Positions 45,135-54,695 of a stretch of DNA of 64,000 nt are shown here, piece by piece. Source of the DNA: UBA9300 sp032260385 (GTDB lineage Bacteria; Bacteroidota; Bacteroidia; Bacteroidales; VadinHA17); contig JAVVEL010000011.1 of NCBI GenBank assembly GCA_032260385.1, forward strand, positions 1 to 64,000. Direction: 5' to 3'. The notes below the pieces were generated by a model. The model was given only the letters and a program-made list of their open reading frames with translations. It had not been told where the DNA came from and did no database searches. A program made the position numbers and the translations under genes. Position 1 is the first letter of the stretch. The number at the start of each line of letters is the position of its first letter.

Positions 45135-46856
45135 ATGAAAAAAACTGCCATTCTGTTACTGATCCCCTTCCTTATCCTTTCATGCATTAAAACAGAAAGA
45201 TCAAAAACAAGTTTTTCCATCACTGCTAATGATTCCGTCCTGGATAAACCCGAAGACGGCCGTCTGCTTTTGTTTATTTCAAAGGAGGCCGGGCCAGATC
45301 CACGTTACCAGAGCAGCGGTTCATACACCTCGCAGCAAATCTTTGGAAAAGATGTAGAGAAATGGGAGGGTGACGCTCAAATAATTGGAAGCGGGGTCTT
45401 TGGTCATCCCGTAAATGACCTGCAAAGCCTTCCCCCTGGTGAATATTTTGTACAGGCCTTGTTGCACAAATATGAAACTTTTAACCTGTCGACCGGGCAC
45501 AGCGTTAAGCTGCCTCTGAACCGAGGGGCAGGACAGAACCTGAGGCGCGCACCCGGTAACCTGTACAGCCAGCCGGTGAAAATTAATATTGATCCGTCGA
45601 AAACTAATACAATTGATATCGAACTAAGTCATGTCAATCCATCCATTGAGGCACCTGAAGACACAAAATATATTAAGCATATCAGGTTACTGAGTGATCT
45701 GTTGTCAGAATTCTGGGGCAGACCGGTTTACCTGGGAGCCCATGTTCTTCTTCCCGAAGGTTTTGATGAACACCCTGAAGCAAGATATCCCCTGTGTATT
45801 TTCCACGGTCATTATCCACATGATTTTGGAGGCTTCCGGACCGAGCCTCCTGATGAGGGCCTGGAACCGGACTACAGTTCACGCTTCGATATCAGGGGAT
45901 ATAACATTATCCAGCAGCAGGAAGCTTACGATTTTTACAGGCAATGGATCTCAGATGATTTCCCCCGCATGCTTATTGTTGAGATACAACATTCAAATCC
46001 CTATTATGATGATTCTTACGCAGTTAATTCAGCAAACCTGGGCCCCTACGGTGATGCTATAACCTATGAGCTTATCCCCTACATAGAAGAGCAGTTCAGG
46101 GGCATAGGCGAAGGATGGGCCCGCTTCCTTTACGGCGGTTCAACCGGGGGATGGGAAGCCCTGGCAGTGCAGGTCGTTTATCCCGATGAATATAACGGAT
46201 GCTTTGCCGCATGCCCTGACCCGATAGATTTCAGGGCCTACGAACTGATAAACATTTATGCAGATAAAAATGCCTATTATTATGAGGGTCCCTTTACAAA
46301 ACTTATAAGACCCGCCAGGCGTAACTGGCTAGGGCAGATAAGCTCATCGGTAATGGGCGAGAACCATCATGAGCTTGTCCTGGGTAATAATTCACGATCA
46401 GGAGGACAGTGGGATATATGGGAAGCCGTATTCTCACCAATGGGAGAGGATGGTTACCCCGAACGTATTTTTGATAAAATGACAGGGGAAATCAAGCCTG
46501 AAGTTGCTGAATACTGGAAGGAGAACTATGATCTCAGGCATATCCTGCAACGTGACTGGGCAGCACTGGGCCCGAAACTTGAGGGTAAGATCCATATCTA
46601 TTGCGGCGATATGGATAATTACTACCTGAACAATGCTGTATACCTTATGGAGGAATTTCTCGAGAGTACCACTGATCCCTACTACGGGGGCGAGGTTGAT
46701 TACGGTGACAGGGCAGAACATTGCTGGAACGGTGACCATAACCAGCCTAATTATATTTCCAGGTTGAGGTATAACGAGATGTATGTGCCAAAAATACTGA
46801 AGCGCATTGAAGAATCAGCGCCTCCCGGAGCAGATCTTACCAGCTGGCGCTATTGA
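45135..46856 (+). CDS. Lipoprotein putative esterase (alpha/beta hydrolase)
   Basis: The 573-residue protein has a lipoprotein signal (lipobox LILSC, Cys17). Residues about 25-175 form an N-terminal beta domain. From about 195 an esterase-D-like alpha/beta hydrolase follows: RPVYLGAHVLLPEGFDEHPEARYPLCIFHGHYP, the nucleophile elbow YGGSTGGWEA (Ser336), and a His near EHCWNGDHNQ at the C-terminus. The group includes feruloyl and other carbohydrate esterases, but the substrate is unknown. It is transcribed away from the sigma operon. Confidence 0.72.
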   Translation: MKKTAILLLIPFLILSCIKTERSKTSFSITANDSVLDKPEDGRLLLFISKEAGPDPRYQSSGSYTSQQIFGKDVEKWEGDAQIIGSGVFGHPVNDLQSLPPGEYFVQALLHKYETFNLSTGHSVKLPLNRGAGQNLRRAPGNLYSQPVKINIDPSKTNTIDIELSHVNPSIEAPEDTKYIKHIRLLSDLLSEFWGRPVYLGAHVLLPEGFDEHPEARYPLCIFHGHYPHDFGGFRTEPPDEGLEPDYSSRFDIRGYNIIQQQEAYDFYRQWISDDFPRMLIVEIQHSNPYYDDSYAVNSANLGPYGDAITYELIPYIEEQFRGIGEGWARFLYGGSTGGWEALAVQVVYPDEYNGCFAACPDPIDFRAYELINIYADKNAYYYEGPFTKLIRPARRNWLGQISSSVMGENHHELVLGNNSRSGGQWDIWEAVFSPMGEDGYPERIFDKMTGEIKPEVAEYWKENYDLRHILQRDWAALGPKLEGKIHIYCGDMDNYYLNNAVYLMEEFLESTTDPYYGGEVDYGDRAEHCWNGDHNQPNYISRLRYNEMYVPKILKRIEESAPPGADLTSWRY

Positions 46857-46894
46857 AAAGTGATGAGCAATAAGATAATTGCCCGGTTCATAAT

Positions 46895-47641
46895 TCATAA
46901 AGTATTCCCCCCTTTCACTTCCCGGACTATTGCCTTTGCCAGCACATCATTGGCATCAATTATGGGTACGAATTCAACCGCTTTTTCTTTTATGGCAAGC
47001 GGTATTTCAGAGCATCCCAGTACTATTGCCTGTGCTCCCTCATGTATCATCATACGGAGAACCGACAGCAGGTCAATCCTGGCCCTCTCGCTTACGGGTT
47101 CTGACACTGCTTTTATGCCATATTCCATGTCAAAAATTGCAGGGTGTACCATGCTGAACTGAACATCCTCATCGGGGTAAAGGGTCTGAAGACCTTTAGC
47201 CGACATGTAATCATCATAAACCCTGCTTTTAAAAACACCGTTTGTTCCCATTATGCCCACTTTTTCTACATCAGGATAACTCTTTGATATGTATTGTGAC
47301 ACTTCCCTGATCATATTCACCAGGGTACAGCCATCCCTGATTACCTCAACTACGGGTTTAAGGATCTTTTGAACATGGGCAGTATTGCAAGGAATCCCAA
47401 AAACACAGGCCCCAAGGCTGTGCAATTTTTTAACTACCTCTGCTATTGCCTGCCCCGGATTTTCATCAACTTCACCGAAGAAATATTCACTGCGGTCGAG
47501 TATCGTATCCGGCAAGGATAGCATGGCTACCGGTAAATGTTCCTGATCCTTTACAGCTCCTGTATTGTCAGCAATCTTCCTGAGCAGGTCAATTCCCGCA
47601 TAGGTTCCCATGCCTCCAACCACTCCAATAATTTTAGTCAT
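46895..47641 (-). CDS. Aspartate/glutamate racemase family protein
   Basis: The 248-residue protein has the two catalytic cysteines in FGIPCNTAH (about residue 83) and IVLGCSEIPL (about residue 195) and the N-terminal GVVGGMGTYAGIDL. This is the PLP-independent Asp/Glu racemase family, which interconverts L- and D-aspartate or glutamate. Its start overlaps the end of the DmpA-type gene by 8 bp, so they form an operon. Confidence 0.88.
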   Translation of the reverse strand: MTKIIGVVGGMGTYAGIDLLRKIADNTGAVKDQEHLPVAMLSLPDTILDRSEYFFGEVDENPGQAIAEVVKKLHSLGACVFGIPCNTAHVQKILKPVVEVIRDGCTLVNMIREVSQYISKSYPDVEKVGIMGTNGVFKSRVYDDYMSAKGLQTLYPDEDVQFSMVHPAIFDMEYGIKAVSEPVSERARIDLLSVLRMMIHEGAQAIVLGCSEIPLAIKEKAVEFVPIIDANDVLAKAIVREVKGGNTL

Positions 47642-48788
47642 ATTCCTTGGTCTTATTATATTTTTTCATGATTTTCAAAACTTCGTCCAGTGGAAGTTTT
47701 TCAACTTTATTTCCCTGATTGCCCGTCATTGTTTCAGCAGCAAAAAGCGAATTCAGTATCGCTTCCTCCGTGGCCTCGATGGCGGCAAGAAATAGAGGTG
47801 AAACATGGTCATTGTCAAGAAAGCTCCCTTCTCTTACCGGTGAACGTTCACTGCTGTCAATAAGGTTTTCAGCGGCAACTGAAAATGCTATGACATAATC
47901 GCCGCTTCCATTTGAGGCTATACCCCCGGTACGGGCAAGCCCCATAAAGGCTCTTTTTGCCAGCCTCTCCAGGTTACGGGCATCCAGAGGGGCATCTGTG
48001 GCGACAACTATCATGCACGAACCATCAGCCCCACGGTCAATATTGCGGCTGAACGAAAAACGATCAAGCTCTTCACCTACCGGTACACCATCAATCTGCA
48101 ATACACCGCCAAAATTAGTCTGTACCAGTACACCCACAGTATAGCCGCCAAGCGAACCGGGTAAAAGCCTTGATGATGTACCTATGCCCCCTTTAAACCC
48201 GAAACATACAGTCCCCGTACCTGCACCTACATTACCTTCCTCAACCTCGCCCCCTGAAGCCTTTCTTATCGCATCCAGCACATGCTCCTCCTTAATATGC
48301 CTGCCCCTTATTTCATTGAGGAAACCGTCATTTGTCTCTCCCACAAGGCCATTCACCGACCTTACATTTTCATTGCCGGCTTCGTTAATCGTATAGCTTA
48401 TGAGTGCATCAAAGGCAAGCGGCACACTCATTGTATTTGTTAATAAAAGAGGAGTCTCAATATTACCCAGCTCCCTTACCTGGCTTATACCTGTTAATTT
48501 ACCAAAGCCATTGCCAATATAAATTGCAGCGGGGACTTTAAGTTTATAAATATTGCCCCCATGGGGCAGGATGGCAGTAACACCCGTGCGAATATTCTCG
48601 CCCTCAATAAGCGTTGTATGCCCCACTCTGACACCCCTGACATCCGTAATGGCATTGAATTTCCCGGTCGGCAATACCCCGGGGGAAATACCGTAATCCC
48701 TTAGTCTGCTTCTTTGTGAATATATACCCTGGCTTAATAAGAGCGCCAGTAAGAGGGAAAAAATAATCCTCATATCAAGATTTTGCAT
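47634..48788 (-). CDS. P1 (DmpA)-family aminopeptidase, secreted
   Basis: The 384-residue Ntn-type self-processing hydrolase has a signal peptide (cleavage near GIYSQ) and the DmpA/BapA hallmarks: ITDVRGVRVGHTTLI, GAGTGTVCFGFKGGIGTSSR containing the self-cleavage and nucleophile Ser site, and DAPLDARNLERLAKRAFMGLARTGG. Members cleave N-terminal D- or L-amino acids or beta-peptides. Start at ATG 48788; an alternative ATG at 48773 would shorten the leader by five residues and is equally possible. Confidence 0.88.
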   Translation of the reverse strand: MQNLDMRIIFSLLLALLLSQGIYSQRSRLRDYGISPGVLPTGKFNAITDVRGVRVGHTTLIEGENIRTGVTAILPHGGNIYKLKVPAAIYIGNGFGKLTGISQVRELGNIETPLLLTNTMSVPLAFDALISYTINEAGNENVRSVNGLVGETNDGFLNEIRGRHIKEEHVLDAIRKASGGEVEEGNVGAGTGTVCFGFKGGIGTSSRLLPGSLGGYTVGVLVQTNFGGVLQIDGVPVGEELDRFSFSRNIDRGADGSCMIVVATDAPLDARNLERLAKRAFMGLARTGGIASNGSGDYVIAFSVAAENLIDSSERSPVREGSFLDNDHVSPLFLAAIEATEEAILNSLFAAETMTGNQGNKVEKLPLDEVLKIMKKYNKTKEYD

Positions 48789-48876
48789 TTTTGACTAACT
48801 AAATTAAACAAATATTAATGCAAATATTAATATGACCCGGAATTTGTTCACCTGAAATAATATTATACAATAATTT

Positions 48877-48897
48877 AATATACGTTTATTGTATATT
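48877..48897. promoter_or_regulatory. Inverted repeat upstream of tetR (candidate operator)
   Basis: AATATAC (48877-48883) and GTATATT (48891-48897) form a perfect 7-bp inverted repeat with a 7-nt spacer. It overlaps the first copy of the 19-bp direct repeat and is a plausible TetR-type operator. Confidence 0.45.
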
Positions 48898-48928
48898 TAT
48901 ATCTTTTTCGTATATTTACATCGTTTTC
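48891..48928 (+). repeat. 19-bp tandem direct repeat in the tetR promoter region
   Basis: GTATATTTATATCTTTTTC (48891-48909) is followed directly by GTATATTTACATCGTTTTC (48910-48928), identical at 17 of 19 positions, with a decayed GTA-starting third unit reaching the ATG at 48945. Each copy includes a TAnnTTTT-type -7-like sequence. Confidence 0.6.
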
Positions 48929-48944
48929 GTAATTTTAGTATCAA

Positions 48945-49523
48945 ATGGCAAGGATAAGCAGGAAGTATAAGGATATTATCACAGCAGCCAGGGATTTATT
49001 CTGGAAACACGGTTTTAAGCGTGTGACCGTAGAGGAGATATGCGAGAAGGCCAATGTAAGCAAAATGACATATTATAAGTACTTCCCGAACAAGATTGCC
49101 CTGGCCAAAACAATGTTCAACAGCGTGGTTGAAGAGGGAGAGAAACAATTCAGGAAGATAATGAAGGCGGATACCACTGCTGCTGAGAAATTAGAGAAGA
49201 TCATAATGCTGAAAATGGAGGGTACAAACAGCATCAGTCCTGAATTCCTCCAGGATTTTTATGCCGGCTCTGAGCCTGAACTGAAAGCTTTCGTGGAAGA
49301 AAGAACAAAAAAATCATGGGACATTCTTATAAATGATTTTAAAAAGGCCCAGGAAGCGGGTATCTTTCGAAAGGATTTCAAACCTGAGTTTATGGTCAGA
49401 ATACAGAACATGCTTATCGGGATATTTGAGGACGAGAATATAAGCGCCATGTTCGACACACGCCAGGAACTTATTATGGAATTTGTTAACCTGATGATAT
49501 ACGGGATAGCACCCAGGGAATAA
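48945..49523 (+). CDS. TetR-family transcriptional regulator
   Basis: The 192-residue repressor-type protein has the N-terminal helix-turn-helix (IITAARDLFWKHGFKRVTVEEICEKANVSKMTYYKYFPNKIAL; key parts TVEEICEKANVSKMTYYKYF) and an all-helical ligand domain with DFYAGSEPELKAFVEERTKKSWD. It heads an export operon, the next gene starting 8 bp later, so it probably regulates its own operon through the repeats just upstream. Confidence 0.92.
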   Translation: MARISRKYKDIITAARDLFWKHGFKRVTVEEICEKANVSKMTYYKYFPNKIALAKTMFNSVVEEGEKQFRKIMKADTTAAEKLEKIIMLKMEGTNSISPEFLQDFYAGSEPELKAFVEERTKKSWDILINDFKKAQEAGIFRKDFKPEFMVRIQNMLIGIFEDENISAMFDTRQELIMEFVNLMIYGIAPRE

Positions 49524-49531
49524 TCAATAAA

Positions 49532-50674
49532 ATGAAAAGGCCACTGAAAATAATCCTGATCCCTCTTCTTCTCACCTTCTCCTTATCAATGAGAGGGCAG
49601 GAGAAGCTTAACTTCAAGGGTCAGCTTTCGGCCTATACACATCTGAACCCTTCCAATGAACTTTACTGGACAAACGGGCTACGCTATATACCGCAGTTGA
49701 ATTATCAATACAGTCTGTCCGATAAGTACAGGATCGGCTTTGAAGCTTCGGTAAACCTATATGGCAATGCAGCCCTGGCACCTTCTGATTCCTCTGATTT
49801 CAGCGGTGACATTAAACCGTATCGTTTCTGGGCAAGGTATTCGACAAACCAGTTTGAATTACGTGCAGGACTTCAAAAGATCAATTTTGGCTCAGCATCA
49901 ATCCTGCGACCCCTGATGTGGTTTGACCAGATAGATCCCCGCGACCCTTTAAAACTGACTGACGGGGTATGGGCTTTGCTTGCCCGTTACTATTTTTTAA
50001 ATAATGTCAATGTCTGGATATGGGGACTCTATGGAAACGAAAACCTCAAAGGGTGGGAAACATTCAGCTCTGATAAAAAAATCCCCGAGTTTGGCGGACG
50101 TATTCAGACTCCTGTTCCACGGGGCGAGGCAGCTTTTACCTATCACCACAGGATAGCCGACTGCAGTATCCTGTCTGACTCATCCAATACTATCGGCAAG
50201 GTAGCGGAAAACCGTTTCGGTTTTGATGCAAAATTTGATATGCTGATAGGATGGTGGATTGAAGCATCGTGGTCAGCTTACGGCAAGGATATCGGCATGT
50301 TTTCGAACCGGGAAATTATAAACCTTGGTGCTGACTATACCTTCAGGCTTGGTAACGGGCTTACGGTAATTTATGAACAGCTGATAGCTTCCTCTGATGA
50401 AAGTCCCTTCGCTTTCGAAAATGTATCAACATTCTCCTTACTGAACATTTCATACCCGCTGGGCCTGTTCGACAATATCAGTGCCATAGTCTATTACGAC
50501 TGGGATAATAATAAGGCCTATAATTTTCTTAACTGGCAAAGGGTTTTCAATAAATTCACTCTTTACCTTATGGCTTATATCAATCCGAAGGATTATAATA
50601 TACCCACGCCCGGGTCAGATGACATTTTATACGCGGGCAGTGGTGTACAGTTAATATTTGTTCTAAACCACTAA
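49532..50674 (+). CDS. Outer-membrane beta-barrel (porin-like) protein of the export operon
   Basis: The 380-residue protein has a signal peptide (cleavage after SMRGQ) and a strand-rich body (YIPQLNYQYSLSDKYRIGFEASVNLYG, FELRAGLQKINFGSASILRPLMWFDQIDPRDPLKLTDGVW). The segment around FGSASILRPLMWFDQ recurs in this phylum's barrel proteins of ABC export operons. It ends with a typical final strand (LYAGSGVQLIFVLNH). Likely the outer-membrane partner of the ABC genes that follow; family not named. Confidence 0.65.
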   Translation: MKRPLKIILIPLLLTFSLSMRGQEKLNFKGQLSAYTHLNPSNELYWTNGLRYIPQLNYQYSLSDKYRIGFEASVNLYGNAALAPSDSSDFSGDIKPYRFWARYSTNQFELRAGLQKINFGSASILRPLMWFDQIDPRDPLKLTDGVWALLARYYFLNNVNVWIWGLYGNENLKGWETFSSDKKIPEFGGRIQTPVPRGEAAFTYHHRIADCSILSDSSNTIGKVAENRFGFDAKFDMLIGWWIEASWSAYGKDIGMFSNREIINLGADYTFRLGNGLTVIYEQLIASSDESPFAFENVSTFSLLNISYPLGLFDNISAIVYYDWDNNKAYNFLNWQRVFNKFTLYLMAYINPKDYNIPTPGSDDILYAGSGVQLIFVLNH

Positions 50675-50707
50675 ATAAAAGATAGTTATATCAGTAATAC
50701 GAAAAAA

Positions 50708-51412
50708 ATGTACGACAATCTAATCATCAAAACAGAAAAGCTCACCAAAAGATTCCCGATGGGAAAAGGTGAATTTACGGCGCTTAAGGATATTGACCTG
50801 ACCCTCGGTCTTGGTGAGTTTGCCGGCCTTATCGGTCCCAGCGGATCAGGCAAAACAACACTGCTTAATATTATTGGCTCGCTGGACAACCCGACCGAGG
50901 GCAGCGCTGTTGTCCTGGGCCAATCAGTGGGTCAGCTCAACGCCAGGGAGGCAGCGAGGCTTCGAAAAGAAAGCCTGGGCTTTATTTTCCAGACATATAA
51001 CCTGCTGCAGGTCCACACCGTATTCGAGAATGTTGAGCTTCCCCTTCTGCTGCTTAAAATTGGCAGCGGGGAACGCAAAAAGATGGTACAGGATGCCCTC
51101 GAGTGGGTTGGTCTCACTGACAAAATCAGGCAAAAACCACCGCAGCTGTCAGGGGGTGAATGCCAGAGGGTGGCTATTGCACGTGCCATGGTAAAAAAAC
51201 CATCCCTCGTGCTTGCAGATGAGCCAACGGCTAACCTGGATGCTGCAAATTCCCATAATATTTTACAAACCATGGAGAAGTTGAACGAGGAATTGAAAAC
51301 TACTTTTCTCTTTGCCACTCACGATGAAAAAGTGATAGCCTATCTTAAAAAGAAAATATACCTGAAGGATGGGAGAATTGATAAAATTGAAAGGGCGGGT
51401 GATGAAAAATGA
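50708..51412 (+). CDS. ABC transporter ATP-binding protein (LolD/MacB type)
   Basis: The 234-residue ATPase has Walker A GPSGSGKTTLL, Q-loop FIFQTYNLL, signature LSGGECQRVAIARAM, Walker B VLADEPTANLD and the H-loop ATHDEKV. It belongs to the exporter group with FtsX-like permeases (LolD, MacB). It powers the two permeases coded directly downstream. Confidence 0.93.
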   Translation: MYDNLIIKTEKLTKRFPMGKGEFTALKDIDLTLGLGEFAGLIGPSGSGKTTLLNIIGSLDNPTEGSAVVLGQSVGQLNAREAARLRKESLGFIFQTYNLLQVHTVFENVELPLLLLKIGSGERKKMVQDALEWVGLTDKIRQKPPQLSGGECQRVAIARAMVKKPSLVLADEPTANLDAANSHNILQTMEKLNEELKTTFLFATHDEKVIAYLKKKIYLKDGRIDKIERAGDEK

Positions 51413-51483
51413 TGTAAGGAAAGCAGAAATAAAAAACTTCTTAAGAAACATTACCTGCTATAACAGTATAAAAAATAAAAGCG

Positions 51484-52659
51484 ATGAAACTGGCATTTAA
51501 ACTGGCATATAAAAACCTTATTGGGGCAGGATTACGAACCTGGCTTAATGTGATAGTGCTGTCCTTCTCCTTCGTTATTATCATTGCCGTTAAAGGCATC
51601 CTCGTCGGATGGGACCGCCAGGCAAAGAACGATATGACTGAATGGGAGATAGGAGGCGGGCAGTACTGGCAGGAGAATTATGACCCCTATGATGCATTTT
51701 CCCTGGAGGAAGCACATGCACCTGTTCCACAGGAGTTTGCCACCGAGATAGAACAGGGAAATATGATTCCCGTACTGATGACACGTGGTACAATCTATCC
51801 CCGCGGCAGGATGCAGTCGATACTGATAAAGGGGATTGATAAACAACAGGAGCTGCTGGAAATACCGGCACATAAACTTGACACCGTGGTGGGAGCCATA
51901 CCGGCGGTGATAGGGTCAAACATGGCCACGGCAAATAAACTGGAAAAAGGGGATTACCTGACCATGCGATGGCGCGATGCAAACGGCACCTTCGATGCTG
52001 CAGAAATATTTATAAGCGAGATCTTTACCACCAATGTGCCCACCGTAGATGCCGGGCAGGTGTGGATTTCGCTGGACAGCCTGCAATCAATGTTACTTAT
52101 GCCAGGCGAGGCAACTACATTGACTTTCCGCGACAGGGAAAAAGCAAGGGAGGACAGGGGTGAATGGAAACTGAGGTCATTTGAATACCTGGTCAGCGAT
52201 ATAGAGGAGATGATAAAGACAAAATCGGTGGGACAGTCAATATTTTATGTCATACTGCTGGTCCTGGCCCTGCTGGCCATCTTCGATACGCAGGTATTGT
52301 CAATTTTCAGGCGCCAGAAAGAGATTGGAACCTATATAGCCCTTGGCTATACCCGGCGGGAAGTAGTGGGCCTTTTTACCGTTGAAGGGGGGATGCATGC
52401 AGTACTGGCAGCCCTTGTTGGAGCAGTATATGGTATTCCTTTCCTTATATGGTTTGCAAAAAAGGGAATATCACTGGGCCTGTCATCATCGGATTATGGC
52501 TTTGCCATTGCCGATACCATGTACCCAGTATACAGCGCTGGCCTGGTGGCAGGGACAACCATACTGGTACTAATGGCTACAACAATAGTCAGTTACTGGC
52601 CATCCAGGAAAATTGCAAAAATGAATCCAACAGAAGCATTAAGGGGGAAATTACAATGA
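51484..52659 (+). CDS. ABC permease, FtsX/MacB-like, first copy
   Basis: The 391-residue protein has TM1 at about 18-40 (WLNVIVLSFSFVIIIAVKG), a periplasmic domain of about 210 residues (MacB_PCD-like), then three TM helices (about 245-385) with GTYIALGYTRREVVGLFTVEGG, the coupling-helix region of FtsX-type permeases, and ends KMNPTEALRGKLQ. It overlaps the next gene by ATGA. Confidence 0.9.
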   Translation: MKLAFKLAYKNLIGAGLRTWLNVIVLSFSFVIIIAVKGILVGWDRQAKNDMTEWEIGGGQYWQENYDPYDAFSLEEAHAPVPQEFATEIEQGNMIPVLMTRGTIYPRGRMQSILIKGIDKQQELLEIPAHKLDTVVGAIPAVIGSNMATANKLEKGDYLTMRWRDANGTFDAAEIFISEIFTTNVPTVDAGQVWISLDSLQSMLLMPGEATTLTFRDREKAREDRGEWKLRSFEYLVSDIEEMIKTKSVGQSIFYVILLVLALLAIFDTQVLSIFRRQKEIGTYIALGYTRREVVGLFTVEGGMHAVLAALVGAVYGIPFLIWFAKKGISLGLSSSDYGFAIADTMYPVYSAGLVAGTTILVLMATTIVSYWPSRKIAKMNPTEALRGKLQ

Positions 52660-53936
52660 TAAAATTTTTACTGAAAGGACTGTTGCGGGACAGAAGCAGG
52701 AGCCTGCTCCCGATGATAGTGGTAGCTATAGGAGTGATGCTGGCAGTATTTATGCGTGGCTATATTAACGGGATAATGGTTGATATGATAGAACAAACAG
52801 CCCGCTTCAATACCGGCCATGTAAAAATAATGACAAAAGCCTATGCCGGGAATATGGACCAGGCACCCAACGACCTGGCCCTTATCGAAGTGAGTGAACT
52901 GAAAAAGGATCTGGAAAACGAATTCCCGGATATGGAATGGGTAAGCCGCATAAAGTTTGGCGGACTTATAGATGTGCCCGACGAAAACGGTGAAACAAAG
53001 AGCCAGGGACCGGCAATGGGTATCGGACTGGATCTCCTGTCCCCGGATTCAGATGAAGCAGAAAGGCTCAACCTGGGCAGATCACTCATCAGGGGCCACC
53101 TGCCTGAATCCAGGGGTGAGATACTGCTCAGCGAGGACTTCTCCCGTAAGCTGGAAGTAGATCCGGGTAAAGAAGTAACCCTCATCGGGTCAACTATGGA
53201 CGGTGGAATGGCCATCCATAATTTCAGGGTGTCAGGAACAGTGCGTTTTGGAAATACAGGCCTGGACAGGGGGACAATTATTGCTGACCTGCACGATGCA
53301 CAGGAGGCCCTTATAATGGATGATGCCGCCGGTGAAATACTGGGTTTTTTCAGCTCCGGTTATTATGAGGATGAAACTGCCGCCCCTGTCATTAAAACCT
53401 TTGAGGACAAATACAGTGATGCTTACGATGAATATGCACCACTAATGCTTCGATTAAGGGACCAGGAAGGACTTTCAATATATGTTGATATGTCAAAAAA
53501 CATGGGGACAATTGTTACAATCATCTTTATGATTGCCATGTCCCTTGTGCTCTGGAATGCAGGACTGCTGGGCGGACTGCGCCGCTACGGGGAAGTCGGC
53601 ATCAGGCTTGCCATCGGAGAAGAGAAAGGACATATCTACAGGTCGATGATTATCGAATCCGTAATGATTGGATTTGCCGGCACTATAATAGGAACAGCAT
53701 TAGGGCTTGGCCTGTCATGGCTGATGCAAACATACGGACTTGATATCAGCGAGTTTACAAAAAATGCCACAACGGGAATAATGATGCCTAATATTGTAAG
53801 GGCTAGGATAACTCCACCCGATTTCTATATTGGCTTTATCCCCGGTTTGCTTTCGACAGTGGCCGGCACCATGCTTGCCGGAATCGGTATTTACAAAAGA
53901 CAAACAGCCCGGCTGTTCAAGGAACTTGAAACTTAA
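52656..53936 (+). CDS. ABC permease, FtsX/MacB-like, second copy
   Basis: The 426-residue protein has the same plan as its neighbour: TM1 (about 17-40), a periplasmic domain of about 240 residues, and three TM helices (about 280-420) with YGEVGIRLAIGEEKGHIYRSMIIES. The start is ATG 52656, overlapping the preceding stop (ATGA); a longer frame to 52449 lies inside the first permease gene and is not used. Confidence 0.9.
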   Translation: MIKFLLKGLLRDRSRSLLPMIVVAIGVMLAVFMRGYINGIMVDMIEQTARFNTGHVKIMTKAYAGNMDQAPNDLALIEVSELKKDLENEFPDMEWVSRIKFGGLIDVPDENGETKSQGPAMGIGLDLLSPDSDEAERLNLGRSLIRGHLPESRGEILLSEDFSRKLEVDPGKEVTLIGSTMDGGMAIHNFRVSGTVRFGNTGLDRGTIIADLHDAQEALIMDDAAGEILGFFSSGYYEDETAAPVIKTFEDKYSDAYDEYAPLMLRLRDQEGLSIYVDMSKNMGTIVTIIFMIAMSLVLWNAGLLGGLRRYGEVGIRLAIGEEKGHIYRSMIIESVMIGFAGTIIGTALGLGLSWLMQTYGLDISEFTKNATTGIMMPNIVRARITPPDFYIGFIPGLLSTVAGTMLAGIGIYKRQTARLFKELET

Positions 53937-53960
53937 TTAAACCCAATTAAGATCTAAAAA

Positions 53961-54695
53961 ATGAAAAAACCTATAATAATATTGCTATCATTTATTTCCC
54001 TTGCTTCATTTGCACAGCCCGGTGCAGATGAAATTATTGACAGGGTTGATAAGAACATGTCCGCGGAGAACCAGATAGTTGAGTCGCAAATGATAATACA
54101 CGGGAGGCGCGCCAGCAGAACGATAACATCCGTGTCATATACCGTGGGCGATAAAAAATCATTCACAGAATACCTCTCACCACCACGTGAGGAGGGGACC
54201 AAGATGCTTAAGCTTGAAGACCAGTTATGGATATATTCCCCTTCAACAGACAGGACAATACAGATATCCGGGCATATGCTGAGGCAGTCGGTAATGGGTT
54301 CAGACCTGTCTTACGAAGACATGATGGACGACAGGAAGCTGACTGATGTCTATGCCGCCCGTGTCACAGGCAGCGAGGAGATTGACGGAAGGCAGACATG
54401 GGTGCTGGACCTGGAAGCTACGGTGACTGACATTGCCTATGCCAGCCGCAGGGTATGGATAGACAAGGAAAAGTATGTACCCCTGAAAGAGGAACTGTAT
54501 GCCAAAAGCGGACAGCTGCTTAAACGCTCAAGCATGAGCGACATCCAAAAAGTAGAGGGGAGATGGTACCCCATGACCATCGTTTATAAAGACATGATGA
54601 AACTGGGAGATGGAACGGAATTTAAAATAATCGACATTAAGTTTAACCAGGATATACCGGAGTATATGTTCACTAAGGCAGCACTGAAACAGTAG
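53961..54695 (+). CDS. LolA-like outer-membrane lipoprotein-sorting protein
   Basis: The 244-residue periplasmic protein has a signal peptide (cleavage after LASFAQ) and a LolA-like fold: IIDRVDKNMSAENQIVESQMII, FTEYLSPPREEGTKMLKLEDQLWIYSP, SGHMLRQSVMGSDLSYEDMM. Such proteins are regularly coded next to FtsX-type ABC permeases and may carry a lipid or lipoprotein across the periplasm. It is last in the TetR-led operon. Confidence 0.85.
   Translation: MKKPIIILLSFISLASFAQPGADEIIDRVDKNMSAENQIVESQMIIHGRRASRTITSVSYTVGDKKSFTEYLSPPREEGTKMLKLEDQLWIYSPSTDRTIQISGHMLRQSVMGSDLSYEDMMDDRKLTDVYAARVTGSEEIDGRQTWVLDLEATVTDIAYASRRVWIDKEKYVPLKEELYAKSGQLLKRSSMSDIQKVEGRWYPMTIVYKDMMKLGDGTEFKIIDIKFNQDIPEYMFTKAALKQ

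Noticed and set aside
52449..52655. 5' extension of the second ABC permease gene
   Set aside because: It lies wholly inside the first permease gene and adds an unconserved leader; the ATGA overlap start at 52656 fits the operon.
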